DNA of 64,000 nt from Channallabes apus (GCA_030522415.1 CM060112.1:9382001-9446000), one strand, 5' to 3'. Positions 20,641-31,904 are shown, counted from the stretch's first letter. The notes: a model not told the origin generated them from the sequence alone. Program-made: numbers and translations.

Positions 20641-20957
20641 TTTCCGATATTTACAGCATTTGTAAAAAAAAAAAAAAAAAAAAAAATTTAAACCATCTTT
20701 TTCCTTCCATTTTTCTTTCCACAATTATGTGCCACTTTGTGTTGGTCTATCAGAATAAACTAAATTAAAATACATTTACTTTTGTGGCTGTAATGTGACA
20801 AAAATCGGGAAATGTTTAAGGGGTATAAATATTTTTACAAGGCATTGTGTACAGAAACAATAATGTATTAGAATGATCTAATTAATGCAAATCTGTGATT
20901 TAAATTAAATCTGGCACTATTATCAGTGCTGCTGGTATCACTTTTATCGCTTTTTAA

Positions 20958-21022
20958 TGTCACGGTTCCTGGCTGCCGTGGTAGACCCAAGTGCAGATGA
21001 GGAGCAAGAAGTGGTGCTTTTA
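20958..21022 (-). repeat. Remnant of the 3' LTR (65 bp)
   Basis: Identical to the first 65 bp of the LTR at 24562 on the plus strand and directly joined to integrase coding sequence at 21023. Because the outer end and the target duplication are intact, the loss is an internal deletion, not truncation on insertion. Confidence 0.9.
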
Positions 21023-23500
21023 CCACTCCAAGAAATCGGCTCCAAGAAGAAATGTCGCGAGACGTCATGCACCTCAGTGATTTCTCGAGTTCCTGGTTCA
21101 TCCGCTCAGTTTGGCCGTTGCTTTGAAGGTGAAAGCCAGACGAGAGACTAGGTGCGGCCCCAATAAGACCACAGAAAGCCCTTCCAAAATTGTGCTGAGA
21201 ACTGGGGGCCTCTGTCTGAGACAATGTCTGTAGGCAGTCCGTGAAGTCGGAAGACATGGGTAATTAGAAGTTCGGCTGTCTCCTTGGCAGAGGGAAGTTT
21301 GGGTAATGGAATGAAGTGGGCAGACTTTGAGAACCGGTCGACCACGGTTAAAATACAGGTGTTGTTGTCTGAAGATGGTAATCCGGTAACAAAGTCAATA
21401 GATATGTGAGACCAGGGACGGTGGGGGATCGGGAGGGGTCTTAGGAGACCCTCGGGGGCACGATTTGTAGTCTTATTTCTAGAACATGTATCGCAGGATG
21501 CCACAAAGTTTCTGACGTCATCCTTGATAGTGGGCCACCAAAAGCGTTGTTCCATCAAAAACAGGGTACGGGTCACCCCTGGGTGGCAGGCTAGTCTGGA
21601 GCAGTGTGCCCAATCCAACACTTGGGGGCGTAGACGAGCTGGTACGAAGAGTAGCCCAGGTGGGACATTGCTTGGGCCCGGCTCTTGTTCAAGGGACTGA
21701 AGGACTGCGTTCTCCACTTCCAGTCGTGTAGTGGCCACAAGACAGCGATGTTGAAGGATGGTCTCCATGGAGGGTGCATCCTGAGGAGTGGAGAACTGCC
21801 GGGAGAGGGCATCGGGCTTGACATTCTTGGAACCTGGGCGATAAGACAGCTTGAAGTGGAAGCGTGAGAAGAACAACGACCAGCGTGCTTGGCGTGAGTT
21901 GAGTCTTTTGGCCGATCTTAAGTATTCAAGGTTTTTGTGGTCTGTCCAGACTAGAAACGGGTGTTCTGCCCCCTCCAGCCAGTGTCTCCATTCCTGAAGG
22001 GCGAGCTTGACTGCCAGTAACTCACGGTCTCCGATGTCATACTGTAGTTGCGCTCCGGGGCCGTGAGTCGACGGGAAAAAGAAGGAGCAGGGGTGAAGTT
22101 TGTTATCCTTGGGAGGCCTCTGAGAGAGAACGGCCCCGACTCCCGTCTCAGAAGCGTCAAATTCGACGACGAACTGAAGGGAGGGGTCTGGGAAGGTAAG
22201 GATGGGTTCCGTGGTAAAACGGTGCTTAAGTTCAGCTAGGGCTTTCTCCGCCAGAGGATTCCATTTAAATGGGGTCTTAGTGAAGGTTAGTGTTGTGAGC
22301 GGGGCCGCCACCGCGCTGTAATTCCTAATGATAAAAGGCGATAAAAGTTGGCGAACCCCAGAAAGCGTTGAAGCTCTCGTCTACAAGATGGCACTGGCCA
22401 GTCCGTGACTGCCTTGACCTTCGTTGGGTCCATTTGAATGCCCGCAGGTGAAATAGAGAATCCCAGGAAGGAGGTGGAGTCAACGTGAAACTCGCATTTT
22501 TCAGCCTTGACATAGAGTTTGTTTTCTAATAACCATTGTAGAACCTGACGTACGTGGATCTTGTGTTCCCTTGGTGAACGAGAAAAGACCAAGATATCAT
22601 CGAGATAAGCAAACACAAAGATGTTGAGGAAGTCTCTGAGGACATCATTAATGAGTGCCTGGAAAACTGCTGGTGCGTTGGTTAAACCGAATGGAACCAC
22701 CAGGTATTCATAGTGACCAGTAGGGGTGTTAAAGGCGGTCTTCCACTCATCACCTTCCCTTATCCTGACCAGGTGGTAAGCATTTCTTAGGTCTAGCTTG
22801 GTGAAAATGCGGGCATCCTGGAGCAGCTCAAAGGCAGTAGACATTAAAGGAAGTGGATAGCGGTTCTTAATCGTGATTTCGTTCAATCCTCTGTAATCGA
22901 TGCAGGGTCTGAGGGACTTGTCTTTCTTTTCCACAAAAAAAAATCCCGCACCGGCAGGGGAGGACGAGGGGCGGATGATCCCTGCCGCGAGCGATTCATT
23001 AATATATTGTTCGATGGCCTCTCTTTCAGGGCGAGAGAGGGAGTAGAGTCGTCCTTTGGGTGGGGTGGTGCCTGGGAGGAGGTCAATAGCACAGTCATAG
23101 GGTCGGCGAGGTGGTAGTGAGACAGCCCGTGACTTGCTGAAGACCTGACGCAGATCATGGTATTCTACTGGGACCTTAGATAAACTGGGGATCTCTTCCT
23201 GCAACGTGGAGCGGCTCTGGGTTATGGTCGCGGAGCGTAGACACGAAGAGTGGCAGGTTGAGTGCCAATCGAGAATGCTCATTCTTACCCAATCGATGTG
23301 GGGGTTGTGTAACCTTAACCATGGAAGCCCCAAAATGATTGGGGCGTGTGCATTTCTCACGATGAGGAAGGTGATGGTTTCTGTGTGGTTGCCAGAAAAG
23401 CATAGTGTAACAGGGGAGGTGCGGTGAGTGATCTGTGAAACATTGAACATTGAGCCTGAACATTGAACGGTTGACTGACTCGTACAAGTGGAACCTCCAA
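21023..23500 (-). pseudogene. Ty3/gypsy pol (RT, RNase H, integrase)
   Basis: Reads leftward from about 23500. RT holds [33 protein letters not shown] and the catalytic [10 protein letters not shown] (YLDD at 22607-22596). A frameshift near 22300-22320 separates it from RNase H ([44 protein letters not shown]). Integrase follows with a zinc-binding region (HPGVTRTLF ... CDTC), the first Asp (SIDFVTGLP) and second Asp (SDRGPQFS). After another frameshift near 21170 comes the Glu region (NGQTERMNQELEKSLR). The C-terminal part is deleted. The RT itself is uninterrupted. Confidence 0.9.
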
Positions 23501-24544
23501 TTGAGAGGCCGTGGCTGAGGACATTAGGTTTTGGTCGGCTCCAGAATCCACCAGGGCATATGTGATATGAGACTGCTTTTCGTGGGTTAGTGTAACAGCA
23601 AAGCATGATCGTTTATCTGAGAAAGAGATGAAGCTGGAGTTCCCCATGGTCCCCAGCATTACCGGGGGGTTCCGGCCCTTTAATGGACAGTTGCTTATGG
23701 CATGGCCAATCCTTCCACAGTAAAAACAGGCCCCGTCATCCCTTCGCCATTGCCGTTCCTCTGGCGAGATGCGTGCGCGGTCAATGTGCATTGGTTCAGG
23801 GGACGAATGTGGTGTGCCTGTGGCGGCCGGAGTGTACGGCTTAGGAGCTTGATAGTGTTCCTCTTGCCGGGTCCATTGATGGGCATCAATACGGGTCGCT
23901 AGGTCAGATAGCCCCTGGAGATCAGATGGGAGCTCACGGGCTGCGAGTTCATCCTTGATTAAATCGGAAAGCCCGTGAAAAAATGCATCAAAGAGTGCGT
24001 GCTCACCCCAGCCACTAGAGGGAGCCAAAGTACGAAAATCAATGGCATAGTCAGAGACGGAGCGGGCCCCCTGGAGTATTTGGTTCGCTGCCTGGTTCTC
24101 CTCATTTCATCAGTGAAAGCTTTGAGGGTCAAACAGCAGGGAACCTGTGCATCCCATAGTGATGTTCCCCATTCCCTTGCCTTTCCGGCGAGGAGTGTGA
24201 TTATGTAAGCGACTTTTGACCGTTCTGTGGGGAATGAGGAGGCCTGCAGCTCAAACATGAGAGAGCACTGAGAGAAAAGAACGACAGGTGGAGGGATCCC
24301 TGTTATAGGTGGGTGGTGCCGGTAGACGTGGCTCACGATAGAAAGCACCCACATGAGGGGGGGGCAAACAAGGGGGTGCTGGGGACGGGTGCGTTTGCTG
24401 CACTTGGTTGGTGAGTGACATCAGGGTCTCTGTGAGAGTTTGGAGAGTGTTCGTTATCTGTTGAATTTCCTGCTGGTGAGTATCCAAGAAAGTTCCTTGA
24501 CTCTTTAATGCTCCCTTCAGGCGAGTAATCTCTGCTGGGTCCAT
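23360..24544 (-). pseudogene. Ty3/gypsy gag and protease
   Basis: Starts at ATG 24544 (MDPAEITRLKGALKSQ), just inside the 5' LTR, with a predicted coiled-coil-like stretch (HQQEIQQITNTLQTLTETL). It runs through a capsid-like region (ITLLAGKAREWGTSLWD) after a frameshift near 24260, and again shifts near 24030. A CX2CX4HX4C zinc knuckle (CFYCGRIGHAISNC, 23728-23687) ends the gag. Protease follows with [12 protein letters not shown] (DSGA at 23548-23537). A frame change near 23450-23500 leads into RT. Confidence 0.85.
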
Positions 24545-24561
24545 ATTTGGCCAGATTATAC

Positions 24562-25321
24562 TGTCACGGTTCCTGGCTGCCGTGGTAGACCCAAGTGCAG
24601 ATGAGGAGCAAGAAGTGGTGCTTTTAGACTTATTATGGCAAGACAGGCTTAAATCCGTGGACAAGGCAGACGTGACCGTTAGATTGGAAACCTGCTTGTG
24701 CTGACGTGTGTGACTTGAGCTTGCTTGGAATGCGGAAGCAGAGCGCCGGCGCGAAGTGAATGAGCTCCGTGTAGAGAGCCGGCGTGTGTGACTTGAGCTT
24801 GCTTGGAATGCGGAAGCGGAGCGTCGGCGCGAAGTGAATGAGCTCCGTGTAGAGAGGCGGCGTGTGTACCTTGAGCTCGGGCAGGCTCGTAGATGACGCA
24901 GATGCATGGGGATTACTCGTGGTCGAGAAACAGGCAGAGGTCGAAGCCGGAGAGTAGGGGGAAGGTCCATGATCCAGGCTCGTGGTCGAGAAACAGTTCC
25001 AAAGGTCAGTACCGACAAGATCCGAGATGGCGAATGATCCGTGAAGTGAGGCGAAGACGTGGTCATTGAAACGAAGCGAGGTCGGAAACGAGAAGGCAAG
25101 ACGAGACGGAACGCTGGAATATTGGACATGGTGAGTGCACAATAATCTGGCGAGGAAGTGTGGTTTGAGTGCGAGTTAAGTAGGGGGGAGAGGTGATTAT
25201 AGATTTAGTACAGGTGTGCAGAGTGGGGAACGAGGCGGTGGAAAGAAAGCAATGGGGTGGATCATGGAACTGGAGTGTGCAGATGATTCATGGCAGGGCT
25301 GTTGCTTGGCGGGTCATGACA
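24562..25321 (-). mobile_element. 5' LTR of the gypsy element (760 bp)
   Basis: TG...CA ends (TGTCACGGTTCCTGGCTGCC at the inner end, GCTTGGCGGGTCATGACA at the outer end on the plus strand). It contains a 78-bp tandem duplication (24705-24860). Reading frames through it are not genes. Confidence 0.9.
24705..24878. repeat. 78-bp tandem repeat in the LTR
   Basis: Two full units (24705-24782 and 24783-24860) and the start of a third, each opening CGTGTGTGACTTGAGCTTGC or a variant. The full units differ at only a few positions. LTR tandem repeats often lie in the U3 promoter region. Confidence 0.9.
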
Positions 25322-25429
25322 TTTAATTTTACTGATTGGGCATTTTGAATGATTAGACCTCCACCATGTTGCCCTGATAGCTCTTAACCCTATGCCCAAA
25401 TATACTATTCAGCCAACGTAATGCAGGAC

Positions 25430-25545
25430 ATTCTTGGTGTCAGTCCCAAGCCTGAAGAAATTGGTGAGTTGTGTCAGGAAGGAGATCTGATCAAACGACC
25501 CGGTGTGGAGACCAGAAGAAAAGAACAAAGCTTGAAAGGGGGGGA
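25430..25545 (+). repeat. Interspersed repeat fragment (family of 16218)
   Basis: Carries GGTGTCAGTCCCAAGCCTGA, TGTGTCAGGAAGGAGATCTG and a CGGTGTGGAGACCAGAAGAA stretch. These are diverged forms of a fish repeat with GTTGCGTCAGGAAGGGCATC and CGCTGTGGCGACCCC motifs, also seen in reverse at 16218-16365. Confidence 0.55.
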
Positions 25546-27636
25546 AAAAAAGAAGAATTAATGCTGCAGCATTTTGGTCTAAATAAGTTTAGACAGTGAG
25601 AATGGCTTTGTGCAAATACATTAAGAATAGTTTTCTCAGTGTTAAAGCAGCATGAAATTGCATCTGTTTTGGAAGTGCTTTTTGGGACCCATAATTTACT
25701 AGTCAGCTCTCATGAATTCTGAGAGCTCATTTCTCAAATGAATTCTGGGTAAGTTCCAAGCATTTTTAATTTTCAATTAGACATAGGTGATTGGCAGATA
25801 TTTTCTCAAACATAGAAAAGCATGACAAATTGCAATCTGAAGAAAAAAAAATTGACTGCACTTTATAAACAAATTTATAAATCCTCGCACTTATTACAAG
25901 TTCTTCTCTCTGCACTATGCATTTGTTTAGTGCACATTTGTTTAAAATTCTAAATCAAATTAACCTCAGAATTTACAGTACTGAGTACCAAGTTGGAAAT
26001 TAATCAATAGTCAAAGGTGCTTTATGACAAATATGGACATTGTATTGCTAAAGGTTGGAAATAAGTCAGAAGAAAAAAGAGAAAAAAATAGTAATGTATA
26101 AAAAAATTATAGAAAAAAGATTCAAATAAAAAGCTAAAAATAGAATAGTATAAAATAGATTAACAATAAATAAATGAATTGATTTAAATAAATCAATTAA
26201 TAAATATATAAAATACAGAATACACACATTTAGCTCTGCAGTCAAAGATATCGAACTATTGAAAACAAGAGTAATAATAAATGAATAAATAAATAAAATA
26301 ATAATAATAGTGGTCAGTGTGTGTACTGTATATGTGCGTGTGCATAACATGGTCACTCACTGCCCTTCACCTGGTGGCAGGTGCATGTGCATGCTGTGCT
26401 GCTAGTGTGAAAGCTCTCTGTGTGTTCTCTCAGGTAAAGTTGTGGATGATTTATTGAATTTGGGCAAACATTCTGTGCGAATGTGATAAAATTTAAGGCA
26501 TCAGTGTGGAAGTGCAGTTCTGTCTCTGTTTTGCTGAGTGTGAACCACAGGCAAAATCTCTTCTCTTGGGGCACCCAGGACAGTCCTCATTAGAACTGCA
26601 TTTCATCAAATTGCTTCTCAGCTGTGGGTCAGTCACTGGGCTCAGATAATGTGAAGTGTTAAATAAGTGAATTTTATTTTATTAAAAATTAGAAAAATGG
26701 GAAATTAGGGTAGAATAAATAAGAAGTAGTTTAAAAAATATTGCATATTTTTGCATAAATATTAAATATTTGCATAATATTAAATAATAATGTGCAAGAG
26801 TGCATCAGAAGCAGTGACCATTGGGCCTGATGACATTTGGCTGGCGAATGACAGCAGTGGCAGTTTGATGTAATGGGTATGAAAGAGGTGGCTCTCAAGA
26901 TCGTCAGCAGCATGTTTCCAGAAAAGGCCAGAAGGATACTTACAATCCTGCAGTAGCAGCGGCAGGCGAACAAGCCAGCATGGCAACCCAGTAATGGCAG
27001 CAACCAACCAGAATCTAGGGCATTATACAGCGGCTTGAGCAGCGGCATTTTTGACTCCCCAAAACTGGCCATAAGCAAAGGCAGTCAGTGCTGTCCTTTG
27101 GCGGCTGACCCTCAGCAGGTTTCTGATCAGTGATGATCATTCCTCAACATTAACAGTCCAATCCTAGCTCAGCTCGCCACTCATTCCACGCTCCTTCTGA
27201 CTCTCCTTACCTTAACTATATTAAAGAGGCAAGAAAGTCTATTTTTAACCCACCAGCCATGTCACATTCCTGCTAATGGGGAAACCGCATGCCAAATGAG
27301 CTTGTGGTTATAGTGAGTGAGGAGTGAATAAAAGTTAGGACGTGCATCTGTCACTGAAGGATCCATGACAGTAGGTTTTGCTGTACCTCTGGTTTTTAGT
27401 TAAGCTTTCTCTGCTGATTTTTGTAGACCATATTAATCTAACTATCTCTCTCTCTGTCTCTCATCACACGCCTGTTCTGGGTGTAAGGAGAGCACATGAA
27501 AGGCTGTTTGGTGTCTTGCAAATTTTTGATAGACTGCCATTGTTTCCCACTCCATTTTTCTATTAAGTGAACGGTGCTAGTAAACAAACTTAAAAAGTTA
27601 CAAGTTTAGAGTGAGAGATCGAGTGAGCGGGGTACC
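25546..27636. other. No gene recognised
   Basis: AT-rich to 26800, including low-complexity AAAT tracts that generate hydrophobic pseudo-ORFs on the minus strand (26066-26356). 26800-27400 is more balanced in composition. The minus-strand frame at 26731-27078 shows no domain. No element ends are visible. Confidence 0.4.
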
Positions 27637-27945
27637 ATGACCTCTGAGACTGGTGGGGAGACCAGGGAGCCGGATCCTACCTACAGTACCAGCACCACAG
27701 AAACACACCCTGCACCCAGCGCTTATATGAACACTGCAATTACAGTCAACAGAACAAGTGTATCACCTAATACCTGTACAGTATCCAGTGCTGAGGGTGA
27801 CTCCACATCTAACCCCGCCCCCAACATCTGCACCAAAGAGATACAGGAGCAACAGAATAGCATACCACCATTGAGACTGAAAGAAATCACTGCAGCAAAA
27901 CCAAGGAGAAAATCACCAAATGCAAAACATGCAGTGAGACTCTGA
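27637..27945 (+). CDS. Orphan ORF, hypothetical
   Basis: A 102-residue frame (MTSETGGETREPDPTYSTST ...) rich in Thr, Ser and Pro, with a basic C-terminal patch (AAKPRRKSPNAKHAVRL). I do not recognise it. ATG at 27637 is the first in the frame, with context GTACCATGA. No TATA box or splice signal is convincing. An AATAAA-like poly(A) signal (CTAATAAAGTG) lies about 350 bp downstream near 28301. It could be the start of a retroelement ORF1, a lineage-specific small gene, or chance. The composition is less AT-rich than the neighbours on both sides. Confidence 0.25.
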   Translation: MTSETGGETREPDPTYSTSTTETHPAPSAYMNTAITVNRTSVSPNTCTVSSAEGDSTSNPAPNICTKEIQEQQNSIPPLRLKEITAAKPRRKSPNAKHAVRL

Positions 27946-28570
27946 GCACCACAACACAGGAGAGGCAAGGATCAGGATGCAGCACAGCACACACAGATCC
28001 AGACACACCCTTGGATATTGACGAACAAATCAACCATCCAAAGTAGAGAAAAGACATGTCGTTAAAACTCTACTCTATGAACAAAAAAACTATAAGTAAC
28101 AAACATCCTCTGTCACTCAGGAGGAAATGTACAATATCTGGAAAAAAAAAACTTTAAAAAAGACTGCAAATAAATGAAAAAAAAAACGAAGGGAAAAAAA
28201 GGTCCTTTTACTTAAAAAACAAAAAAACTAAAAACTGTATATATGTAAATAGCAAACGAGAAAAAGGGAAAATATGTAAATAAGTTTAACATTGTTTTGC
28301 TAATAAAGTGTGATAAAATCTCTCTTTCTGTCTCTCTCTATCTTTTCACTTTATTGTTTTTAATAGTATGAAGCCTGAAAATTTATGATTAGGTGTTAAA
28401 GCATATGTGAAAAGTCTAACACCATGCTTGCCAGATAGTAAGGTTAGAATAATTTTTTGGTATTTTTTCAGCTATTAATTTTCAGCAATCATTCTAGTAT
28501 CTAAAGATGTGCATTTGGATTTCTAAAAGCTGGTTACTGAGTATTGTTACTGCCTAATAAAAAAATCGGT
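27946..28570. other. AT-rich, no feature
   Basis: Low-complexity A-rich sequence, with a CT-rich tract at 28318-28345. It contains the possible poly(A) signal near 28301. Nothing else is supportable. Confidence 0.4.
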
Positions 28571-28576
28571 CCTTCA

Positions 28577-29490
28577 TATTCAAATTCAAATTTTATTTGT
28601 CACATACACAGTACGATATGCAGTGAAATGCTTGTACGACTGCCAGTGACCTTAAAGAGTAGTAAAAGCTTATACATAAGAAATAAAATGAATAAAAGAA
28701 ATATGTTAAAAAATAAAATTAACTAGTAAAATAGTAAAATATGCTGTACAAAAGTAAAATATACTTAATAAAAGAAATATGTTAGAAAAATAAGATTAAC
28801 TAGTGCAATGTACTGTACAAAGTAAAAGTAAAATATACTGAACAAAATATCAATATAAAAGCAAAATATCAATATAACAAATATTGAAAAGAAAATAGAA
28901 ATAGTAATTTGTCAAAAACAGAAATTTTGAATTTTTAAATGGCTGTGGTGTGCAAATATGCATAAAAAGTGACTTTGTGAAATGTCTTATTTAAAGTGAT
29001 TTGTGCAATGGTCCATAGATGAAAAATATAAATATATAGTGCAGTGTGCATGAATGTGTCCAAAGTGGCCATGAATGCCCAGTCAGTGTTGGATGTTACA
29101 AAAATATGGTTATTAGTCCTGTGTGGTGTTGTGTTATGGTTGAGAAACCTTATCGCCTGCGGGAAGAAGCTCCTCCTCAGTCTCTCTGTGTTGGCCTTCA
29201 GGGAGCGGAATCGCTTCCCAGGCTGCAACAGAGAGAACAGTTCATTGTTGGGATGGCTGAGGTCCTTCACTACCTTCCTGGCCTTGATCCAGCACCGCTT
29301 GCTGTAGATCGAGTGCAGGTCAGGGAGCTCGGTGCGGATGGTGCGCACAGCTGATCGCACCACCCTCTGTAGAGCTCGTCTGCATGGTGCTGTTTCCAAA
29401 CCAGGTAGTGATGTTTCTCTACATACAGGTAGTGACGCAGTCTGAAGTCTCTCAAGCGTCTTAGGTGGTAGAGACGCTGCCGGGCCTTTT
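28577..29490 (-). mobile_element. LINE 3' end, 5'-truncated
   Basis: The left end is the (ATTCAA) tail and TTTTATTTGTCACATACACA, the same family as 8372 and 14158. To the right, coding sequence for the C-terminus of an L2/CR1/Rex-like LINE protein appears. The 5' break is near 29490, next to a T-run. Confidence 0.8.
29100..29480 (-). pseudogene. LINE RT C-terminal fragment
   Basis: Includes LQRVVRSAVRTIRTELPDLH, CWIKARKVVKDLSHPNNELF and ERLRRSFFPQAIRFLN. These are the conserved C-terminal blocks of this LINE group: a cysteine or basic region, the DxSHPxxxLF block and a terminal SFFPQAI. The upstream part (RLRHYLYVEKHHYLVWKQHH) is in another frame. The RT palm is absent. Confidence 0.75.
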
Positions 29491-30360
29491 TTTTTTATTC
29501 CTATAAATGTGCTCCACAGGAAAATACTGTAATATCATGCAGGCCTTGCCCAAAGTGTTAACATTGCATGACACAAAGTACTCAAAAGAAGTCAAGTCCT
29601 TGGCCCAGTGGCAACATTTTCATGAGATACTGAAGCATCAAAAGTTCTTACACTATAATGAAGATTTTACTGCAGCGCTTTTCCTAAAATGTAGAAGCAG
29701 TATTTGGACTGTGTCTTGGACTTGGCTGCTCATTAGAGTGGCATAAAGCCGCTTGACAAGCACATGATGCCAATCCATCACAGAAGAGTTGCTTGAGATA
29801 GGAGATGACCTCAAGAGAGGCAGGCTGTTGTGACTATGGGTAGGGGAAAAAAGAGAGAGACAAAAAAAAATTAACCTAAAAACTTAACTGCTACTTGATG
29901 CGATGCAACACGAAAATCCCTGAGGAACTTGAGGCCAGTAAACATGTCTTAGGTAGCATAACAATTAGCCCACTAGCCCACACTCTCTCTCACACCTCTC
30001 CTAAGGTCTGTTTTCAATTTTTTATGTTGTTGGTTGCCCACTCTGATACGGAATGATGCCCAGATTATCTCAAATGCACACAGTATATTTTAAAACACAA
30101 TACAGCACGGTCCAAGCCTTCATTCAGATAGTGTTGATTAATTTTCTGTAACAGCATCTTTATAGACTGCCAGTTTTTTTTTTTTTTTTTACTGCAGTTA
30201 TTTTGAGAAGTAATTGTTTTCCCACAGATGGCACAGTGATCTGGACTGTGTACTCTACATTGGTTATATTGGTTAAACTGGTCAAGATTACTTTTAATTT
30301 TGTTTTCCAATGTAAGTAAGGTGTTACAACAAAGTAATTTGCTATTAATTTAAAATAGAT
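29491..30360. other. No feature recognised
   Basis: No ORF or repeat family I can support. Confidence 0.4.
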
Positions 30361-30374
30361 TACTATTAAAACAT

Positions 30375-30394
30375 TATTATCTATTATTATTATC

Positions 30395-30464
<70 letters not shown>

Positions 30465-30497
30465 TCATCATCATCATCCTCAGTAGTAGTAGTAGTA
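30375..30497. repeat. Palindromic (TTA)n-(TAA)n-(TAG)n microsatellite
   Basis: TTA units run to about 30430, switch to the complementary TAA units to about 30463, then ATC and TAG units. The first two halves are mutually complementary and could extrude a cruciform. Confidence 0.9.
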
Positions 30498-30589
30498 GCA
30501 GAATGAGTTCATCAGAGGGACGATCCATGTTAGATGTTTTGGAGATAAAGTCAGAGAGGCAAGATTGAGAAAAGAAATAAAAGGTCTAT

Positions 30590-31683
30590 ACTTTTTAGAC
30601 AGCTGTTGGAGTGATTATTTGCAAATGGAAGAAATACAAAGTAACCATTAATGGCCGTATATGCAAGATTTCACCTCATGGAGTAAGAATAATCATGAGA
30701 AAAAAGAGGGATCATCCCAGGACTACACGGGAGGAGCTTGTGAATGATCTCAAGGCAGTTGGGAGCACATTCACCAAACAAACCATTGGAAACACAATAC
30801 GCCTGCATGGATTGAAATCCTTCAGCGCAGCAAGGCTTGTCCTCCTCAAGAAGACACATGTACAGACCTGTCTGAGGTTTGACAATGAACAGAGAAAGAT
30901 TGGGATGAACTGCTGTGGTCAGATGAGACCAAAATTGAGCCTTGTCATCACTCGACTTGCTGTTTTCAGAGGAATAAAAAATGCTGACTATGACACTAAG
31001 AACACTACAGTCCCTACCGTCAAGTACGGAGGTCGAAGCATTATTCTTCGGGGCTGTTTCTCTGCTAAAAGTACAGATTGACTTTGCTGCACTGAGGGGC
31101 CAATGGATGAGGCCATGAGGTTTTGGATGAGAACCTCCTGAAGATGGGTTGTGGATGGGACTTCCAGCATGAAAATGACCCCAAACATAGTGCCAAGGCA
31201 ACTAAGGAGTGGCTCAAGAATAAGAACATTAAGGTCATGGAGTGGTCTAGCCAGTCTTCAGACCTTAATCCAATAGAAAATTCACGGAGAGAGCTGTAAC
31301 TTTGAGTGGCCAATCAACAGGCAAGAAACCTTAAACATTTAGAGAAAATCTGTAAAGAATAGTGGATCAAAATGCATCCCAAGATGTGTGCAAATTTGAT
31401 AAACAACTACAAGAAATGTCTTCCCACTGTGCTTGCCAGCAAGGGTTTCTCTACCAAGTACTAAGTCATATTTTGCTTGAGGATCAAATACTTATTTCCC
31501 CCGTTGACATGCAAATTAATTCATAACATTTGTATTGTATTTGTATTGCTTTTTCTGGATTTTTGGTTGATATTCTGTCTCTATCCTGTACCATAAACCT
31601 ATGATAAAAAATGTGGACAAACTTAGAAAAGTGGACAAACTTAGAAAATCTGGAGGGGATCAAATATTTCCCCCACTGTGTGT
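30590..31683 (+). mobile_element. Decayed Tc1-like element (third family)
   Basis: The right end includes GATCAAATACTTATTTCCCC and a second GGATCAAATATTTCCCCCAC, typical of a Tc1 family with an ACTTATTTCCCC-type TIR. The left TIR is lost. Transposase blocks occur in order within it. Confidence 0.75.
30640..31460 (+). pseudogene. Tc1 transposase, frameshifted
   Basis: Blocks across frames: a DNA-binding region (KRDHPRTTREELVNDLKAVG), the first catalytic site as LLWSDETKIE near 30915, VPTVKYGGRSIILRGCFS (the GGGS..WGC block), a degraded [20 protein letters not shown] near 31225 with the Glu, and a C-terminal LASKGFSTKY-like end. Numerous shifts. Confidence 0.75.
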
Positions 31684-31904
31684 GCAAGATTTGATGGGTG
31701 AATGCGGGTGCGGGCGGTAAGGTCCTCATGTGTCTGCGGGTTGCGGGAGAATAAAATTAATCAAAATGGAATTATCTTAAAATTTATTTATTGAAAACAA
31801 ATACTATATTATTTATCTACTACACAAAAGCAACAAGGACGATGAAATTAAAATGAAAACAATTTACAGGCGCAAGGTCTGAACTTATTTTTATTTATTG
31901 AGAA

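Larger units (their letters stand above)
17129..20852 (+). mobile_element. Old Tc1-like element, split by a younger Tc1
   Basis: The right end (TTTTGTGGCTGTAATGTGAC ... ATTTTTACAAGGCATTGTGT) and inner TIR (TGTGCCACTTTGTGTTGGTC) match in reverse the sequence at 19531-19610 (GGGGTTTTATGTGATATACC, CAGTGGCACATACTTGTA). The left TIR continues before 17166 (ACAAATGTAAATGTA), so the family 1 Tc1 at 17166-19530 landed at a TA inside this TIR. A decayed transposase lies at about 19860-20640. Confidence 0.7.
20958..25321 (-). mobile_element. Ty3/gypsy LTR retrotransposon, internally deleted
   Basis: The termini are TGTCACGG (20958) and CATGACA (25321), with the perfect 5-bp duplication TTTAA at 20953-20957 and 25322-25326. 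The 5' LTR (minus orientation) is complete at 24562-25321. Order then is gag with zinc knuckle, protease, RT, RNase H, integrase, which is Ty3/gypsy order. The integrase C-terminus and all but 65 bp of the 3' LTR are gone. Several frameshifts make it defective. Confidence 0.9.

Noticed and set aside
24251..25142. 292- and 169-residue Ser/Arg-rich ORFs extending gag upstream
   Set aside because: They read through the LTR, including its 78-bp tandem repeat. The gag start at 24544 just inside the LTR is the sensible one.
26066..26356. 96-residue hydrophobic minus-strand ORF resembling membrane segments
   Set aside because: Produced by AT-rich low-complexity DNA (TTT/ATT codons); no start context or conserved motif.
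26731..27078. 115-residue minus-strand ORF with Cys-rich stretches
   Set aside because: No domain pattern and no supporting signals; AT-rich ends and overlapping alternative frames suggest chance.
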